Origin: Paenalicyclobacillus ferrooxydans
Lineage (GTDB): Bacteria; Bacillota; Bacilli; Alicyclobacillales; Alicyclobacillaceae
NCBI RefSeq assembly: GCF_001399675.1
Contig: NZ_LJCO01000097.1
Coordinates: 1-35,536, forward strand
Direction: 5' to 3'
Length of the DNA stretch: 35,536 nt
Shown here: piece by piece, positions 7,832-16,139 of the stretch
Layout of the letters: every line of letters begins with the position of its first letter
Position numbering within the stretch: the first letter of the stretch is position 1
Translations under genes and position numbers: made by a program
The notes under the pieces: generated by a model
What the model was told of the DNA's origin: nothing
Seen by the model: only the letters and a program-made list of their open reading frames with translations
Database searches by the model: none

Positions 7832-8305
7832 TTAACGGGCGAAATGCCTGTAATCTTTCACTGTTCCAAAATCCTCTGTAGTGTTGTATTTCTCTTGGTG
7901 AGACTGAAAATGGACTCGTATGTCAGCATCCTCTAAAACGGGGTGTTTCCGCAAAAGATACTCTTCCGCGTAAGTAATCCCTTCAAGAACAAGTGGCATT
8001 TCTCGATGTAAAATCTTGTTTCTCCACTTTGCACTCCCGATGACACGCCCACCGCTGACATGCACATAAATCTCCAGGAGATAAGAGTCCCCCACCTCTT
8101 TCCACTCACCGAGCACTTCATCGCGCATCAACCGAGCGTAGATCCCCTTCAGTTGGTCGTGGTTATAATCAGGCCCGATGGTTAAGTACAGGTCACCGGT
8201 TCGATCCGAATGGGTCAGCGTATATCGACGTGGCACAATCGGCCCTTCAGGTGTTGAGCCTGTCATGAAACGGACATGCAATTTCTCTGGTTTTAGCCGT
8301 GGCAC
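7832..8305 (-). CDS. Staygreen (SGR) family protein
   Basis: The product is 157 residues from the GTG at 8305, with a ggagggg ribosome site; the longer open frame lacks one. It carries the hallmark RRYTLTHSD block (about 26-34), followed by DLYLTIG, a DEVLGEW motif (about 62-68), a VHVSGG strand (about 81-86) and LPLVLE-like and VHFQS segments in the family order. Plant SGR is the chlorophyll a magnesium dechelatase. Bacterial homologues occur in organisms without chlorophyll, and some of those tested can remove Mg from chlorophyll pigments in vitro, but their natural substrate is not established. The gene is single, has its own terminator and is divergent from the ACP operon. No tetrapyrrole gene is adjacent, so its role here is open. 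Confidence 0.88.
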   Translation of the reverse strand: MPRLKPEKLHVRFMTGSTPEGPIVPRRYTLTHSDRTGDLYLTIGPDYNHDQLKGIYARLMRDEVLGEWKEVGDSYLLEIYVHVSGGRVIGSAKWRNKILHREMPLVLEGITYAEEYLLRKHPVLEDADIRVHFQSHQEKYNTTEDFGTVKDYRHFAR

Positions 8306-8441
8306 AAGTTCCCCTCCAAATGGAAGTCTCGAGATATTGTATCCGCAGTTGCGGAGATCGGTGAAAAAACGGACGCTCAACTGCATTGTCTAAAGAACGT
8401 CTCTCAGCGCTCTTATATTTCACGTGAGGATACCCGGTTTC

Positions 8442-8470
8442 TTGTTCAGGAAAAATCGAAGTGATATGCT
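8442..8470 (+). promoter_or_regulatory. Likely sigma-A promoter of the ACP operon
   Basis: TTGTTC (8442-8447) and TATGCT (8465-8470) are separated by 17 nt, about 90 nt upstream of the ACP start. I see no FapR-type site. Confidence 0.5.
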
Positions 8471-8561
8471 TTTTTGGAATCCTACTCCATTACCTCTCTC
8501 GAGTTACTTACTTCTGGTTGCGAGTCAACAGCGCAACAAACTTTAATATTGGAGATGATGA

Positions 8562-8819
8562 TTGGTGGCAAATCCACTCACGAAGGAACAAATCGCAGAA
8601 CGGGTACGCAACGTAGTAGTGAACTACCTGCAGGTCACAGCAGAATCTGTGACACCCGACAGTCACTTTGTTGATGACCTCGGTGCAGACTCTCTTGATT
8701 TGACTGAACTAGCCGTGGCCTTTGAGGACGAGTTTGATCTGGAAATACCAGATGCCGACTTTGGGCAGTTAGCCACTGTTGCTGGTGTAGTGGCATATCT
8801 AGATAAACGCCTCCATTAA
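8562..8819 (+). CDS. Dedicated acyl carrier protein
   Basis: The 85-residue, strongly acidic protein carries the phosphopantetheine site GADSLDL (Ser44) in the right place between helices I and II. A typical acidic recognition helix follows (TELAVAFEDEFDLEIPD). Start choice lies between the TTG at 8562 and the GTG at 8565; GGAG at 8551-8554 serves either. It resembles AcpP of fatty-acid synthesis, but it sits at the head of an operon with an acyl-adenylate ligase instead of the fab genes. It is probably a private carrier on which an acyl group is activated and modified. Confidence 0.92.
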   Translation: MVANPLTKEQIAERVRNVVVNYLQVTAESVTPDSHFVDDLGADSLDLTELAVAFEDEFDLEIPDADFGQLATVAGVVAYLDKRLH

Positions 8820-8833
8820 GGAGATGACAGAAA

Positions 8834-10495
8834 ATGATATATTTTCCAGGTATGATTCTGACCGAACAGCGGGCCAAGTCGTATCTGGAGCAAAAGGTAT
8901 GGACGGAAGAGTCCTTTATCGATGTGCTTCAGGCGGACGTACGGAAGTATCCGCATTACCTGCATAAGGATGAAAAGCGGAGTCTTACATACGAAGAGCT
9001 ATGGCAAGAGGTCAACTCCACTGCGGCCTCCCTGTACCAACTGGGTGTCAGAAAGGGCGATAAGGTCGCCATTCAATTGCCAAACTGTCTGGACTACGTC
9101 GTGGCAGTCTTTGCAGCCGGAAGGATTGGTGCAGTGGCTGTTTTACTGCAGGTCGATCTAGGGCTGCAAGCCTTGCAGTATAGTTTATCGAAAGCTGAAG
9201 TTTCGGTCTGGATTGGACCCGACAGTTTTCGGGGCGAACCCGTGTTTGAAACCGCGAAGACCATTCAACCCGACCTGCCCCATTTAAAGCACCTCGTCCT
9301 TCAAGGAAATCAGACTGCTGCGCCTTCCGATGTTTTGACCTTCGAACAGCTGCGCTCGACAAACGCCTATCTTTCCCCAGCAGAACTAAGCGCGAATCAG
9401 CCATCAGCACTCGATCCGTTCATCATGGTGTTTACCTCAGGAACCACGGGTTCGCCTAAAGGTGTTGTTCAATTGCATGCAAACTACTTGTGGGCATCCC
9501 GTGCGTATGCAAGTGTATTTAGATTCCGATCCGGTGAGGCCACGCTTGACGTCGCCCCCATCTGTCATCAAACCGGAATGCTCGCCGGCGTCATGATGCC
9601 GATTGCAACCGGGGGACGAGTATTGCTTCTCGACCGATTCTCTGCACCGCGCTTGCTCAAATGGGTTTCAGACGAGCGCCCCTCGTACATTGTCGGTGCC
9701 CCGCCCCACGTGATACACGTCGCAAATGCACCAGGGCTGACAGATACAGATACTTCATCGGTAAAGCTGTTCATCTACGCTGGAGCCCCCGTACCAAGTG
9801 CCATCTTGCAGAGGCTTCAGGAAAACACGGGGATTACGGTCGGTGCCATGTTTGGCTGGACAGAAGGGTTTCTCGCCACCAGTACGCGGCCTGATGATCC
9901 GATTGAAGCCATCAGCAGCACAGTCGGTTTCGCAATTCCCGGGACAGAAGTGAAACTCGTAGACGAGCATGGAAACGAGGTTGCACAGGGTATGCCAGGG
10001 GAGATGTGGAGCCGTGGGCCAAACTTCAGTGCCGGCTACTACCACAATCCCGAGGCCGCTGCCAGACAGTGGGATACCGATGGATGGTTTCACTCCGGAG
10101 ATTTGCTGCGACAAGACGAAAACGGGCGGTACGTGTTCATGGGCCGTGCGGACGACATCATTAACCGGGGCGGCACAAAGGTCGATCCGAAGGCAGTTGA
10201 AGATGCATGTGCCCTCCATCCATCGATTGAAAACGTAGCTGTTGTCGGCGCGCCGGATGAAACACTCGGACAACAAACCGTTGCGTGTATTGTTCTAAAG
10301 GAAGGTTTCAAGCCGTTTCAAGCAGCTGAATTGCGCAATTTCCTCAGTCAACACGGGCTGGCAAAGTTTCAATTTCCCGATCGTCTTATATTCCTCGATG
10401 CGTTGCCTTTAACCCATTCAGGAAAAATCAAAAAGAAAGATTTACGCCGACAACTTCAAGACGACGAACTTTTTGGAGGAGAACATCGTGGCTGA
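8834..10495 (+). CDS. AMP-dependent acyl-CoA/acyl-ACP ligase
   Basis: The 553-residue protein is a class I adenylate-forming enzyme that activates a carboxylic acid as acyl-AMP and transfers it to a thiol. The ATP loop FTSGTTGSPKG lies near residues 199-209. The A5-like motif is FGWTEG, the A7 region is DGWFHSGDLL, the hinge region is GRADDIINRGG, and the catalytic lysine lies in SGKIKKK near the C-terminus. An ATG at 8834 has an aaggag site ten bases upstream; an ATG six codons later is possible. Its closest shape is the EntE/benzoate or 4-coumarate ligase group. With an ACP gene immediately upstream, the acceptor may be ACP rather than CoA. Its last codons overlap the next gene by 8 nt. The acid substrate is unknown. 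Confidence 0.88.
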   Translation: MIYFPGMILTEQRAKSYLEQKVWTEESFIDVLQADVRKYPHYLHKDEKRSLTYEELWQEVNSTAASLYQLGVRKGDKVAIQLPNCLDYVVAVFAAGRIGAVAVLLQVDLGLQALQYSLSKAEVSVWIGPDSFRGEPVFETAKTIQPDLPHLKHLVLQGNQTAAPSDVLTFEQLRSTNAYLSPAELSANQPSALDPFIMVFTSGTTGSPKGVVQLHANYLWASRAYASVFRFRSGEATLDVAPICHQTGMLAGVMMPIATGGRVLLLDRFSAPRLLKWVSDERPSYIVGAPPHVIHVANAPGLTDTDTSSVKLFIYAGAPVPSAILQRLQENTGITVGAMFGWTEGFLATSTRPDDPIEAISSTVGFAIPGTEVKLVDEHGNEVAQGMPGEMWSRGPNFSAGYYHNPEAAARQWDTDGWFHSGDLLRQDENGRYVFMGRADDIINRGGTKVDPKAVEDACALHPSIENVAVVGAPDETLGQQTVACIVLKEGFKPFQAAELRNFLSQHGLAKFQFPDRLIFLDALPLTHSGKIKKKDLRRQLQDDELFGGEHRG

Positions 10496-11714
10496 TTCGG
10501 AGGAGTTCCCTTTCGACAATACATCGTCGCAGGGTCTTGCGTTACAGGAACGTGCAGAGGCCATTCGTCAGCGCGTTATTCAGTTTCGAGCCGAAGAGGC
10601 TGCCGACTTTGCGGAACAAATTGAGCGTACGGGTGAGATTCCCTCCTCACTGTGGGCCAGGTTACGGGAACTCGGATTCTGCCGCCTGACTCTGCCAAAA
10701 TGGGCAGGCGGTGAGGGGCTGCCATTGTCTCTTTACTTCCCCATCTTAGAGGAGGTTTCCCACTGTCACGGTTCCATCCGCATGATTGTCCATGTGTCAA
10801 ACAGCATCTGGCGTGCGCTCGAACACGGGCGGGAGACACAGCAGAGATACTGGCTGCCTGCCCTGGCGAGAGGCGATGCACTTGTGGCATTTGCCTTAAC
10901 TGAGCCAGACAACGGCACAGGGATTGACCTCAAGACCACCGCCACGTACGAGTCTGGAAAGTTTGTTTTACAGGGCAAAAAACACCTCATCACTTTCGCG
11001 AAGGAAGCGGATGTCATCATCGTGATCGCGAAAACCGACGCTGAGTTGGGCCGTCAGGGACTTACGGCATTTCTCGTCCCAAAAGGGCGTGAGGGAATGG
11101 TCCTAACCTCGATGCCTGAAATGATGGGTGACAAGGGTTGCACCCATGCAGTCATCACGTTTGAAGACTGTGTCGTGACGGAAGATGAAGTACTTGGCGA
11201 AGTAGGAAGTGGATTCGATGTTGCAGTACATGGATTTCTGGATCAAAGCCGTGCATGTATTGCCCAGAGCGGCGTTGGGCTCGCACAGGAAGCGCTTGAT
11301 GTCGCCACAGATTATGTGCGGCATCGCATCACCTTTGGCAAGCCTTTGTCAAGCCGACAAGCGGTACAGATGCGCCTGGCAGAGATGGCGATTGCAGTTC
11401 AAGCAGCCCGACTTTTATGCCTTGATGCCGCGGCCAAATTCGATGCGGGCGAAGACATATCCGTCGCGGCTGCGATTGCCAAGGCGAACGCCATTAAAAT
11501 GGTTGGTGAGGTTACAGATGCTGCCTTATCCTTATTTGGCGGTATTGGATACGCGGTTGGCAGCCCTATCGAACGGCTGTACCGGGATGCCCGCTCACTA
11601 TGGTTTGAAGAGGGAACCATCGAGACACAAAAAATGACCATCGTCGAGAAACTCCTTGCAGAAGCACGAAAGCGCGAACGGCGGGCTAAGGCAACGAAAG
11701 TCGAGGAGTCATGA
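10488..11714 (+). CDS. Acyl-CoA (or acyl-ACP) dehydrogenase
   Basis: The product is 408 residues from the GTG at 10488 with a ggaggaga site. It has the three-part acyl-CoA dehydrogenase layout. The helical N-domain is followed by the FAD-binding strand FALTEPDNGTGIDLKTTAT (about 134-152), the C-domain (DQSRACIAQSGVGLAQEALD) and the RITFGKPLSSRQAVQ segment that contacts FAD. The catalytic glutamate is present in WFEEGTIETQKM near the end. It oxidises the alpha-beta bond of an acyl thioester and passes electrons to ETF. Because ligase and ACP genes precede it, the substrate could be carrier-bound, as with prolyl-ACP oxidases in pyrrole pathways. The N-terminus is about 20 residues longer than in fatty acyl-CoA dehydrogenases. 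Confidence 0.9.
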   Translation: MADSEEFPFDNTSSQGLALQERAEAIRQRVIQFRAEEAADFAEQIERTGEIPSSLWARLRELGFCRLTLPKWAGGEGLPLSLYFPILEEVSHCHGSIRMIVHVSNSIWRALEHGRETQQRYWLPALARGDALVAFALTEPDNGTGIDLKTTATYESGKFVLQGKKHLITFAKEADVIIVIAKTDAELGRQGLTAFLVPKGREGMVLTSMPEMMGDKGCTHAVITFEDCVVTEDEVLGEVGSGFDVAVHGFLDQSRACIAQSGVGLAQEALDVATDYVRHRITFGKPLSSRQAVQMRLAEMAIAVQAARLLCLDAAAKFDAGEDISVAAAIAKANAIKMVGEVTDAALSLFGGIGYAVGSPIERLYRDARSLWFEEGTIETQKMTIVEKLLAEARKRERRAKATKVEES

Positions 11715-11717
11715 GGG

Positions 11718-12845
11718 ATGCGGGCCGCCGTCTTCCATCCTGACACAGGAATCACCGTGGGGCCTGTTCCGGAACCGATCCTTCAACCGGGTGAGGCGTT
11801 AATTGCCATTGAGGCCTGTGGGGTGTGCGGTTCGGACAAGCAAGTTGTGGCTGGTGAACCCGCCCCAAAAGGCACGGTGTTTCCAGTCATCCTTGGGCAT
11901 GAAATTGCGGGGAGAATCGTTGCACTGGGAGATCCACTGGATCTCCCAGCTCCCGAGGGTAAATCCGCCACAATACACGATACTCGCGGCCAACGTGATG
12001 CTCCCGCCGATCGAACATCTCCTGGGCATATCACACCTGTGCGCTCTACGATTGGGGACGAGGTGCTGGTGTTCCCATTTATCCCCTGCGGCACCTGTCG
12101 GCAGTGTGAACGGGGGTCTGAAAACTTATGTACTCGCCAGATACTCGTCGGCTACCAACGTTCGGGTGGCTACGCAGAACGGATCGTCGTTCCAAGCAAG
12201 GTGCTGTTAAAGCGGCCCCCGAGTATCCCTGCAGCCGCGGCAGCGCTGCTCGTGGATGCGTTTGCAACCCCTTTTCACGCGTTATCCAACCACGGTGGAA
12301 TTCAGGACACTGACTACGTGATTGTGATAGGTACGGGGGGAACGGGTTTAGCGGGCTTGATGTTGGCCAAGGCGATGGGAAGCCGATCAGTAGGAGCTGT
12401 CACACGAAGAGACAGCGCCTCCGACGCGGCCATAAATGCCGGCGCGGAAATGGTTTGGGTCCATCGCGATGAACGACGCGTTGCACGCGAAATTCGGCGT
12501 TGGTCAGAGGGCGGCGCAGACATCGTACTCGATACGGTTGGCAGCCGTGAGTCCGTAGAGTTTGGCCTCAGCTTTGTACGTCCGGGGGGCAGACTGTGTG
12601 TTATTGGAATGGGGCCTGGCGAAGCAAGTGTCCTTATCGCGAAGGCGGTAAGGCTCGCGGTCACAATCGCTGGCAGTTTCGGATCCACAAAGAGAGATGT
12701 AGAGCAGTTGATTGCTCTCACAGAAAGCGGACGGTTGAATCCTGGGAGGCTCGTTGGCGAAACCTTTTCACTCCAGCAGATAAAGCAGGCCTTTTTGCCA
12801 AACACACTATCTGGCCGGGCGGTCATTGTTCCCGGACAAGCATAA
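11718..12845 (+). CDS. Zinc-dependent alcohol dehydrogenase (MDR superfamily)
   Basis: This 375-residue medium-chain dehydrogenase has both zinc sites. The catalytic ligands are Cys37 (CGVCGSD) and His61-Glu62 (GHEIAG). The four structural cysteines are Cys124, 127, 130 and 138 (PCGTCRQCERGSENLC). The NAD(P) fold begins at VIVIGTGGTGLAGL. A stretch of about 35 residues between about 72 and 110 (rich in Asp, Pro and His) is inserted before GDEV and is absent in ordinary members. It lies 3 nt after the dehydrogenase gene in the same operon. It would oxidise or reduce a secondary alcohol or ketone on the acyl substrate. Members acting on hydroxycyclohexene-carboxyl-CoA are known from benzoyl-CoA degradation, which would suit a cyclic acid here; this is inferred. 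Confidence 0.88.
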   Translation: MRAAVFHPDTGITVGPVPEPILQPGEALIAIEACGVCGSDKQVVAGEPAPKGTVFPVILGHEIAGRIVALGDPLDLPAPEGKSATIHDTRGQRDAPADRTSPGHITPVRSTIGDEVLVFPFIPCGTCRQCERGSENLCTRQILVGYQRSGGYAERIVVPSKVLLKRPPSIPAAAAALLVDAFATPFHALSNHGGIQDTDYVIVIGTGGTGLAGLMLAKAMGSRSVGAVTRRDSASDAAINAGAEMVWVHRDERRVAREIRRWSEGGADIVLDTVGSRESVEFGLSFVRPGGRLCVIGMGPGEASVLIAKAVRLAVTIAGSFGSTKRDVEQLIALTESGRLNPGRLVGETFSLQQIKQAFLPNTLSGRAVIVPGQA

Positions 12846-12898
12846 ACAGAACACCTGCGTCCATGATAACTTGATTCTTTTTTAGGAGGTGAGCGTTT

Positions 12899-13702
12899 AT
12901 GGCCAGTGAGCACACCGAAGTGCATAACCCAGCAGCTGCGCCACTGCAACGCTATCTAGGTAAAGTGGTCTGCGTGACGGGGAGTTCACGCGGCATCGGT
13001 CGTCGAATGGCGCTGCGCTTCGCAGCGGAAGGTGCGGATGTCATCATCCATTACTTCCGAAACGGTGATGCTGCACGTGAAGTTGTGGCGGAAATTGAAA
13101 AGATGGGTCGGACCGCACTTCTCGTTCGAGCAAACCTTGCGCAGGAGGAGAAGGTACATCAGCTTTTCCAGACTATCGAAGAACACTACGGACGGCTCGA
13201 TGTGTACGTTCACAATGCAGCATCGGGGCGAAATCGGCCCGCTCTTGATGTGGATTCCAAAGGATGGGATTGGACTGTCAATGTCAATGCTCGCTCTTTT
13301 CTGCTTGGAGCGCAACATGCAGCCCGCTTAATGCCTCCGACAGGCGGGGCCATGTTAGCCATCTCGTCATTTGGGTCAGACCGGGTCTTCCCATACTACA
13401 CATCCGTTGGAGCCACAAAGGCAGCCATTGAATCGTTGGTTCGTTACTTCGCCATTGAACTAGCAGACAGAAAAATTAATGTAAATGCCATTTCAGCGGG
13501 TGCTGTGGTGACGGGTGCTTTAGAGCACTTTCCCGAAATTGAAAAAACCTGGGCGAAAATTGAGGAAAAGATCCCGTATCATCGAATGGTCAATGCGGAT
13601 GACGTAGCCAATCTCGCTTTGTTTCTCTGTTCCAGGGAAGCTGAGATGATCCGTGGGCAGACCATTAAGCTCGACGGCGGCCTGACGCTGTTAGTTCCAT
13701 AA
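12899..13702 (+). CDS. FabL/ChcA-like enoyl thioester reductase (SDR)
   Basis: The 267-residue SDR has the cofactor motif TGSSRGIG (27-34), the NAASG motif that replaces NNAG, and the catalytic pair Tyr167 and Lys174 with YxxxxxxK spacing. It shares with Bacillus FabL (enoyl-ACP reductase III) the run DVYVHNAASG, WDWTVNVNA, the YTSVGATKAA helix and MIRGQTIKLDGG at the end. ChcA, which reduces cyclohexenylcarbonyl-CoA in Streptomyces, belongs to the same SDR group. The spacing of Tyr and Lys points to an enoyl reductase rather than a ketoreductase (YxxxK). It has an excellent ribosome site (aggaggtgag) and is the last gene of the operon before a strong terminator. An N-terminal extension of about 20 residues is unconserved. 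Confidence 0.88.
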   Translation: MASEHTEVHNPAAAPLQRYLGKVVCVTGSSRGIGRRMALRFAAEGADVIIHYFRNGDAAREVVAEIEKMGRTALLVRANLAQEEKVHQLFQTIEEHYGRLDVYVHNAASGRNRPALDVDSKGWDWTVNVNARSFLLGAQHAARLMPPTGGAMLAISSFGSDRVFPYYTSVGATKAAIESLVRYFAIELADRKINVNAISAGAVVTGALEHFPEIEKTWAKIEEKIPYHRMVNADDVANLALFLCSREAEMIRGQTIKLDGGLTLLVP

Positions 13703-13706
13703 ACGC

Positions 13707-13756
13707 GATGCCGGATAGTGTCTCCCTGAGTTCCCAGAGAGACGCTGTCCGGCATC
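13707..13756 (+). terminator. Strong terminator of the ACP operon
   Basis: An 18-bp stem with two G-U pairs (GATGCCGGA..., closing ...TCCGGCATC) starts 4 nt after the last stop and is followed by GGTCTTT. It may also insulate the convergent carboxypeptidase gene. Confidence 0.82.
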
Positions 13757-13847
13757 GGTCTTTAACACAAGGTATTGTGCAACATACTCATACGTCAGTC
13801 AGGTTATTACATCAACCTCACATCAAACCTCTAACCTCGCATTACGC

Positions 13848-15056
13848 TCACAGCTTAAACGAAAGTTTTGAAGGCAGCTTCATACCTCTCAGCACTTTCC
13901 ACTTTAACGAAGGTTTCTGCGTTGCCGCGGATTGTTGCAACGGGATGCTCATCTGCTGATCACCCACTTGCATTTCAAGCTCATACTGTGTGCCATTTTT
14001 CGTTTGTGTGCTGATGAGTTTTCGGTGAATCGGCAATCCTGGAAAGCTGAGATAGGACACTGATTTTGCGGTAACAAGTGGAATCGACCCTTGCCAAGGC
14101 ACGTTCACTTGTCCCACCACGGTTCCTTGAGCAACAGAACCGACTGTGACCTCCTTTGAAGCGTCTTGCAAAATCGAGCGACTGGCATTGAGTGCTGACA
14201 TCAACATGGGAGTCCCTTGTTGTCCCAAGACACTGCCAATTAACAAAACCTTTTTGCCGCCGACTTTGTCATAGGTTGCAGATACAAAACAACCTCCGGC
14301 TTGCGGCGTGCTGCCCGTCTTAATACCGACGATGCCGTAATGCCCCACATAGTAGTCGACGTTGAACACTGGCCCTGTGGAGCCTGGCAACGTCGCCTGT
14401 GCAGTGTCAACAATGCTTCGAAAAACTGGGTTTTGCATCGCAACTTCTGCAAGCTTGAGTTCATCTTTTGCCGTGCTGACCGTGCTCGCACTGACACCGG
14501 ATGCATCAGCGTATGTGGTGTGCGTCATTCCGAGCTTCTTCGCTGTCTGATTCATCTCATTGACAAACGCCTGTTCACTGCCATCCGTCCAAACCGCGAG
14601 CGTGTGTGCCATATTGTCTCCCGAAGGAAGCAAGAGACCTTGGAGCATCTGCACTTCCGTCCACTTTTGTCCTGCGACAACCTTTACGTATGAATCACCA
14701 ATGGCTTTGTCATGAACGTACGTGGCAACGTCACTTTGCGTAATCGTATATGTCGGCCCTGACTGGTACATGGTCAACGGATGGTGCTGCAAGACGAGAT
14801 ACGCGGTCATGATTTTCGCTACGCTGCCAATCGGAATTGGCGACTCATTTGCGGTGTCTTTCATAAGTCCGATTCCTTGTACCGCAATTCCCGACTGACC
14901 AGCATTCGGCAGTTGAAACGATAGATTGCCAGGAACAGCCGATGTCTGAGGTAGACTCATGGCAACATCGATGTTTGGCAGCGGCCTGAAATAGAGTGCA
15001 ACGGGTGTGGCAATGATCAGCAGTAAAACGACCAAGCTGATGATTTTAACCTTCAT
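13848..15056 (-). CDS. D-alanyl-D-alanine carboxypeptidase (peptidase S11)
   Basis: The product is 402 residues from the ATG at 15056 (ggagg upstream); a longer frame starting at 15113 lacks a ribosome site. It begins with a membrane anchor or signal segment (about 4-22). The three penicillin-binding motifs are present in order: SVAK (Ser78, Lys81), SGDN (Ser145-Asn148) and KTG (246-248). This makes it a DacA-type low-molecular-weight PBP that trims the terminal D-Ala from peptidoglycan stem peptides outside the membrane. A beta-rich C-terminal domain (about 295-402) and a basic end follow the catalytic domain, as in DacA. The gene is monocistronic. The upstream region holds a TTAAG-N5-CTTAA palindrome near 15132-15147 of unknown meaning. 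Confidence 0.9.
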   Translation of the reverse strand: MKVKIISLVVLLLIIATPVALYFRPLPNIDVAMSLPQTSAVPGNLSFQLPNAGQSGIAVQGIGLMKDTANESPIPIGSVAKIMTAYLVLQHHPLTMYQSGPTYTITQSDVATYVHDKAIGDSYVKVVAGQKWTEVQMLQGLLLPSGDNMAHTLAVWTDGSEQAFVNEMNQTAKKLGMTHTTYADASGVSASTVSTAKDELKLAEVAMQNPVFRSIVDTAQATLPGSTGPVFNVDYYVGHYGIVGIKTGSTPQAGGCFVSATYDKVGGKKVLLIGSVLGQQGTPMLMSALNASRSILQDASKEVTVGSVAQGTVVGQVNVPWQGSIPLVTAKSVSYLSFPGLPIHRKLISTQTKNGTQYELEMQVGDQQMSIPLQQSAATQKPSLKWKVLRGMKLPSKLSFKL

Positions 15057-15190
15057 GTAAGTTCCAGTCCTCCTCGAAGCTTTCACAGGGCTGACCTGTA
15101 CAGTGATAACCATACAATTCTACGAGGGAAATGTTAAGAATATCTTAAGGCATCATGGCAAGGTCGTGGCAATTCTTGCATACCGAAAGA

Positions 15191-15985
15191 TTAAAGAACA
15201 TGAAATGCAACGAGATTCTTGTACAACATATAACACGCTACCAGAATGATGACCAATGAAAAAATTACCTGTAAGGCGCGTTTCTGTTTCGATATCCGGG
15301 TTGCGAGCATCGCACCACCCACGCCTCCGACCAGTCCTCCGATAATGTACAGAACAACCACATACCAATCTACGAGTCCAGATATCGCGTAGGATACGGC
15401 TGTTGTCAGACCAAACGTGCCGACAGAAAATAACGAGTTGGCAATCGCTTCGATGAGGCCGATTCCAGCTGAAAAGACCAGCCCCGGAACAATGAGAAAT
15501 CCGCCTCCGATACCGAAGAAACCGGCGATGGCACCCGTGGAAAACCCGACTGGAATCACCCTTCCAGGCTTGACTTGGCCGCTGTTTTCAGCGCTTTGGG
15601 CCGTCTCTTTCCGAGGTCGTAACATGAGAAGTGCAATCACAATCATCAAGATGGCAAACAAGAACAGGATGGCGTTGTCGTTCACCATTTTTCCAAAAAT
15701 CGACCCGACGTACGCACCGATAGCTCCCGGGACTGCAAACAAGATCGCGAGCTTCCAGCGCACATGCCCCGCACGCCAGTGAGGGATGAGATTCATAAAC
15801 GCATTGACGGACACGGCTAGAGCAGTGCTGCCAATGACCACATGCGGATCGTGAAGACCAACCAGATACAACAAAAGCGGGACTGCAAGAATAGACCCGC
15901 CTCCCCCAATCAATCCAAGTGTGAACCCAACCACACCGCCGGAGAGAATGGACAAGAGAGACTGAACGATGGACAAGTGGGGCAC
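15191..15985 (-). CDS. TauE/SafE family sulfite/organosulfur exporter
   Basis: The 264-residue membrane protein has about eight helices. The family's opening GxxxGFTLGLIGGGGSILAVPLLLYL pattern lies at about 17-42, and the mirrored second half has STGAIAGFFGIGGGFLIVPGL (about 149-169). The GTG at 15985 follows an agggtg site. TauE/SafE proteins export sulfite, sulfoacetate or related anions. The gene follows the TusA-rhodanese and DsrE genes on the same strand, and its promoter holds a palindrome that recurs upstream of the DsrE gene. That fits a role in removing sulfite or thiosulfate formed from excess sulfane sulfur, as in the Bacillus yrk and Staphylococcus cst clusters. The substrate is inferred. 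Confidence 0.88.
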   Translation of the reverse strand: MPHLSIVQSLLSILSGGVVGFTLGLIGGGGSILAVPLLLYLVGLHDPHVVIGSTALAVSVNAFMNLIPHWRAGHVRWKLAILFAVPGAIGAYVGSIFGKMVNDNAILFLFAILMIVIALLMLRPRKETAQSAENSGQVKPGRVIPVGFSTGAIAGFFGIGGGFLIVPGLVFSAGIGLIEAIANSLFSVGTFGLTTAVSYAISGLVDWYVVVLYIIGGLVGGVGGAMLATRISKQKRALQVIFSLVIILVACYMLYKNLVAFHVL

Positions 15986-16017
15986 TGACGAATCACCCTT
16001 TCAACGTTAATGACAAA

Positions 16018-16033
16018 ATACCTCTACCGGTAT
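16018..16033. promoter_or_regulatory. CsoR/CstR-like operator upstream of tauE
   Basis: The perfect palindrome ATACC-N6-GGTAT lies 33 nt upstream of the TauE start. A near copy precedes the DsrE gene. CsoR-family repressors, including persulfide-sensing CstR, use ATACC...GGTAT-type sites. Confidence 0.5.
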
Positions 16034-16041
16034 ATTGTAAA

Positions 16042-16106
16042 ACGAAAATGTCGCTTTGGAACCTGTGAAAAAAAGAAAGTTAATTCTACAGGTTTCCAAA
16101 GCGACA
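16042..16106 (-). terminator. Terminator of the TusA-rhodanese gene
   Basis: A long stem (TGTCGCTTTGG... pairing with ...CCAAAGCGACA) with a one-base bulge and a purine-rich loop is followed on the minus strand by ATTTTCGTTTT. It separates the TusA-rhodanese gene from tauE, so tauE needs its own promoter. Confidence 0.88.
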
Positions 16107-16139
16107 ATCGTTACAACCGATATCAAGTTAACCTAGTGT

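Noticed and set aside
12899-13702. Last gene of the ACP operon as ketoacyl-ACP reductase FabG
   Set aside because: The Tyr-Lys spacing of seven and the NAASG and HFP motifs match FabL/ChcA enoyl reductases, not the YxxxK of FabG.
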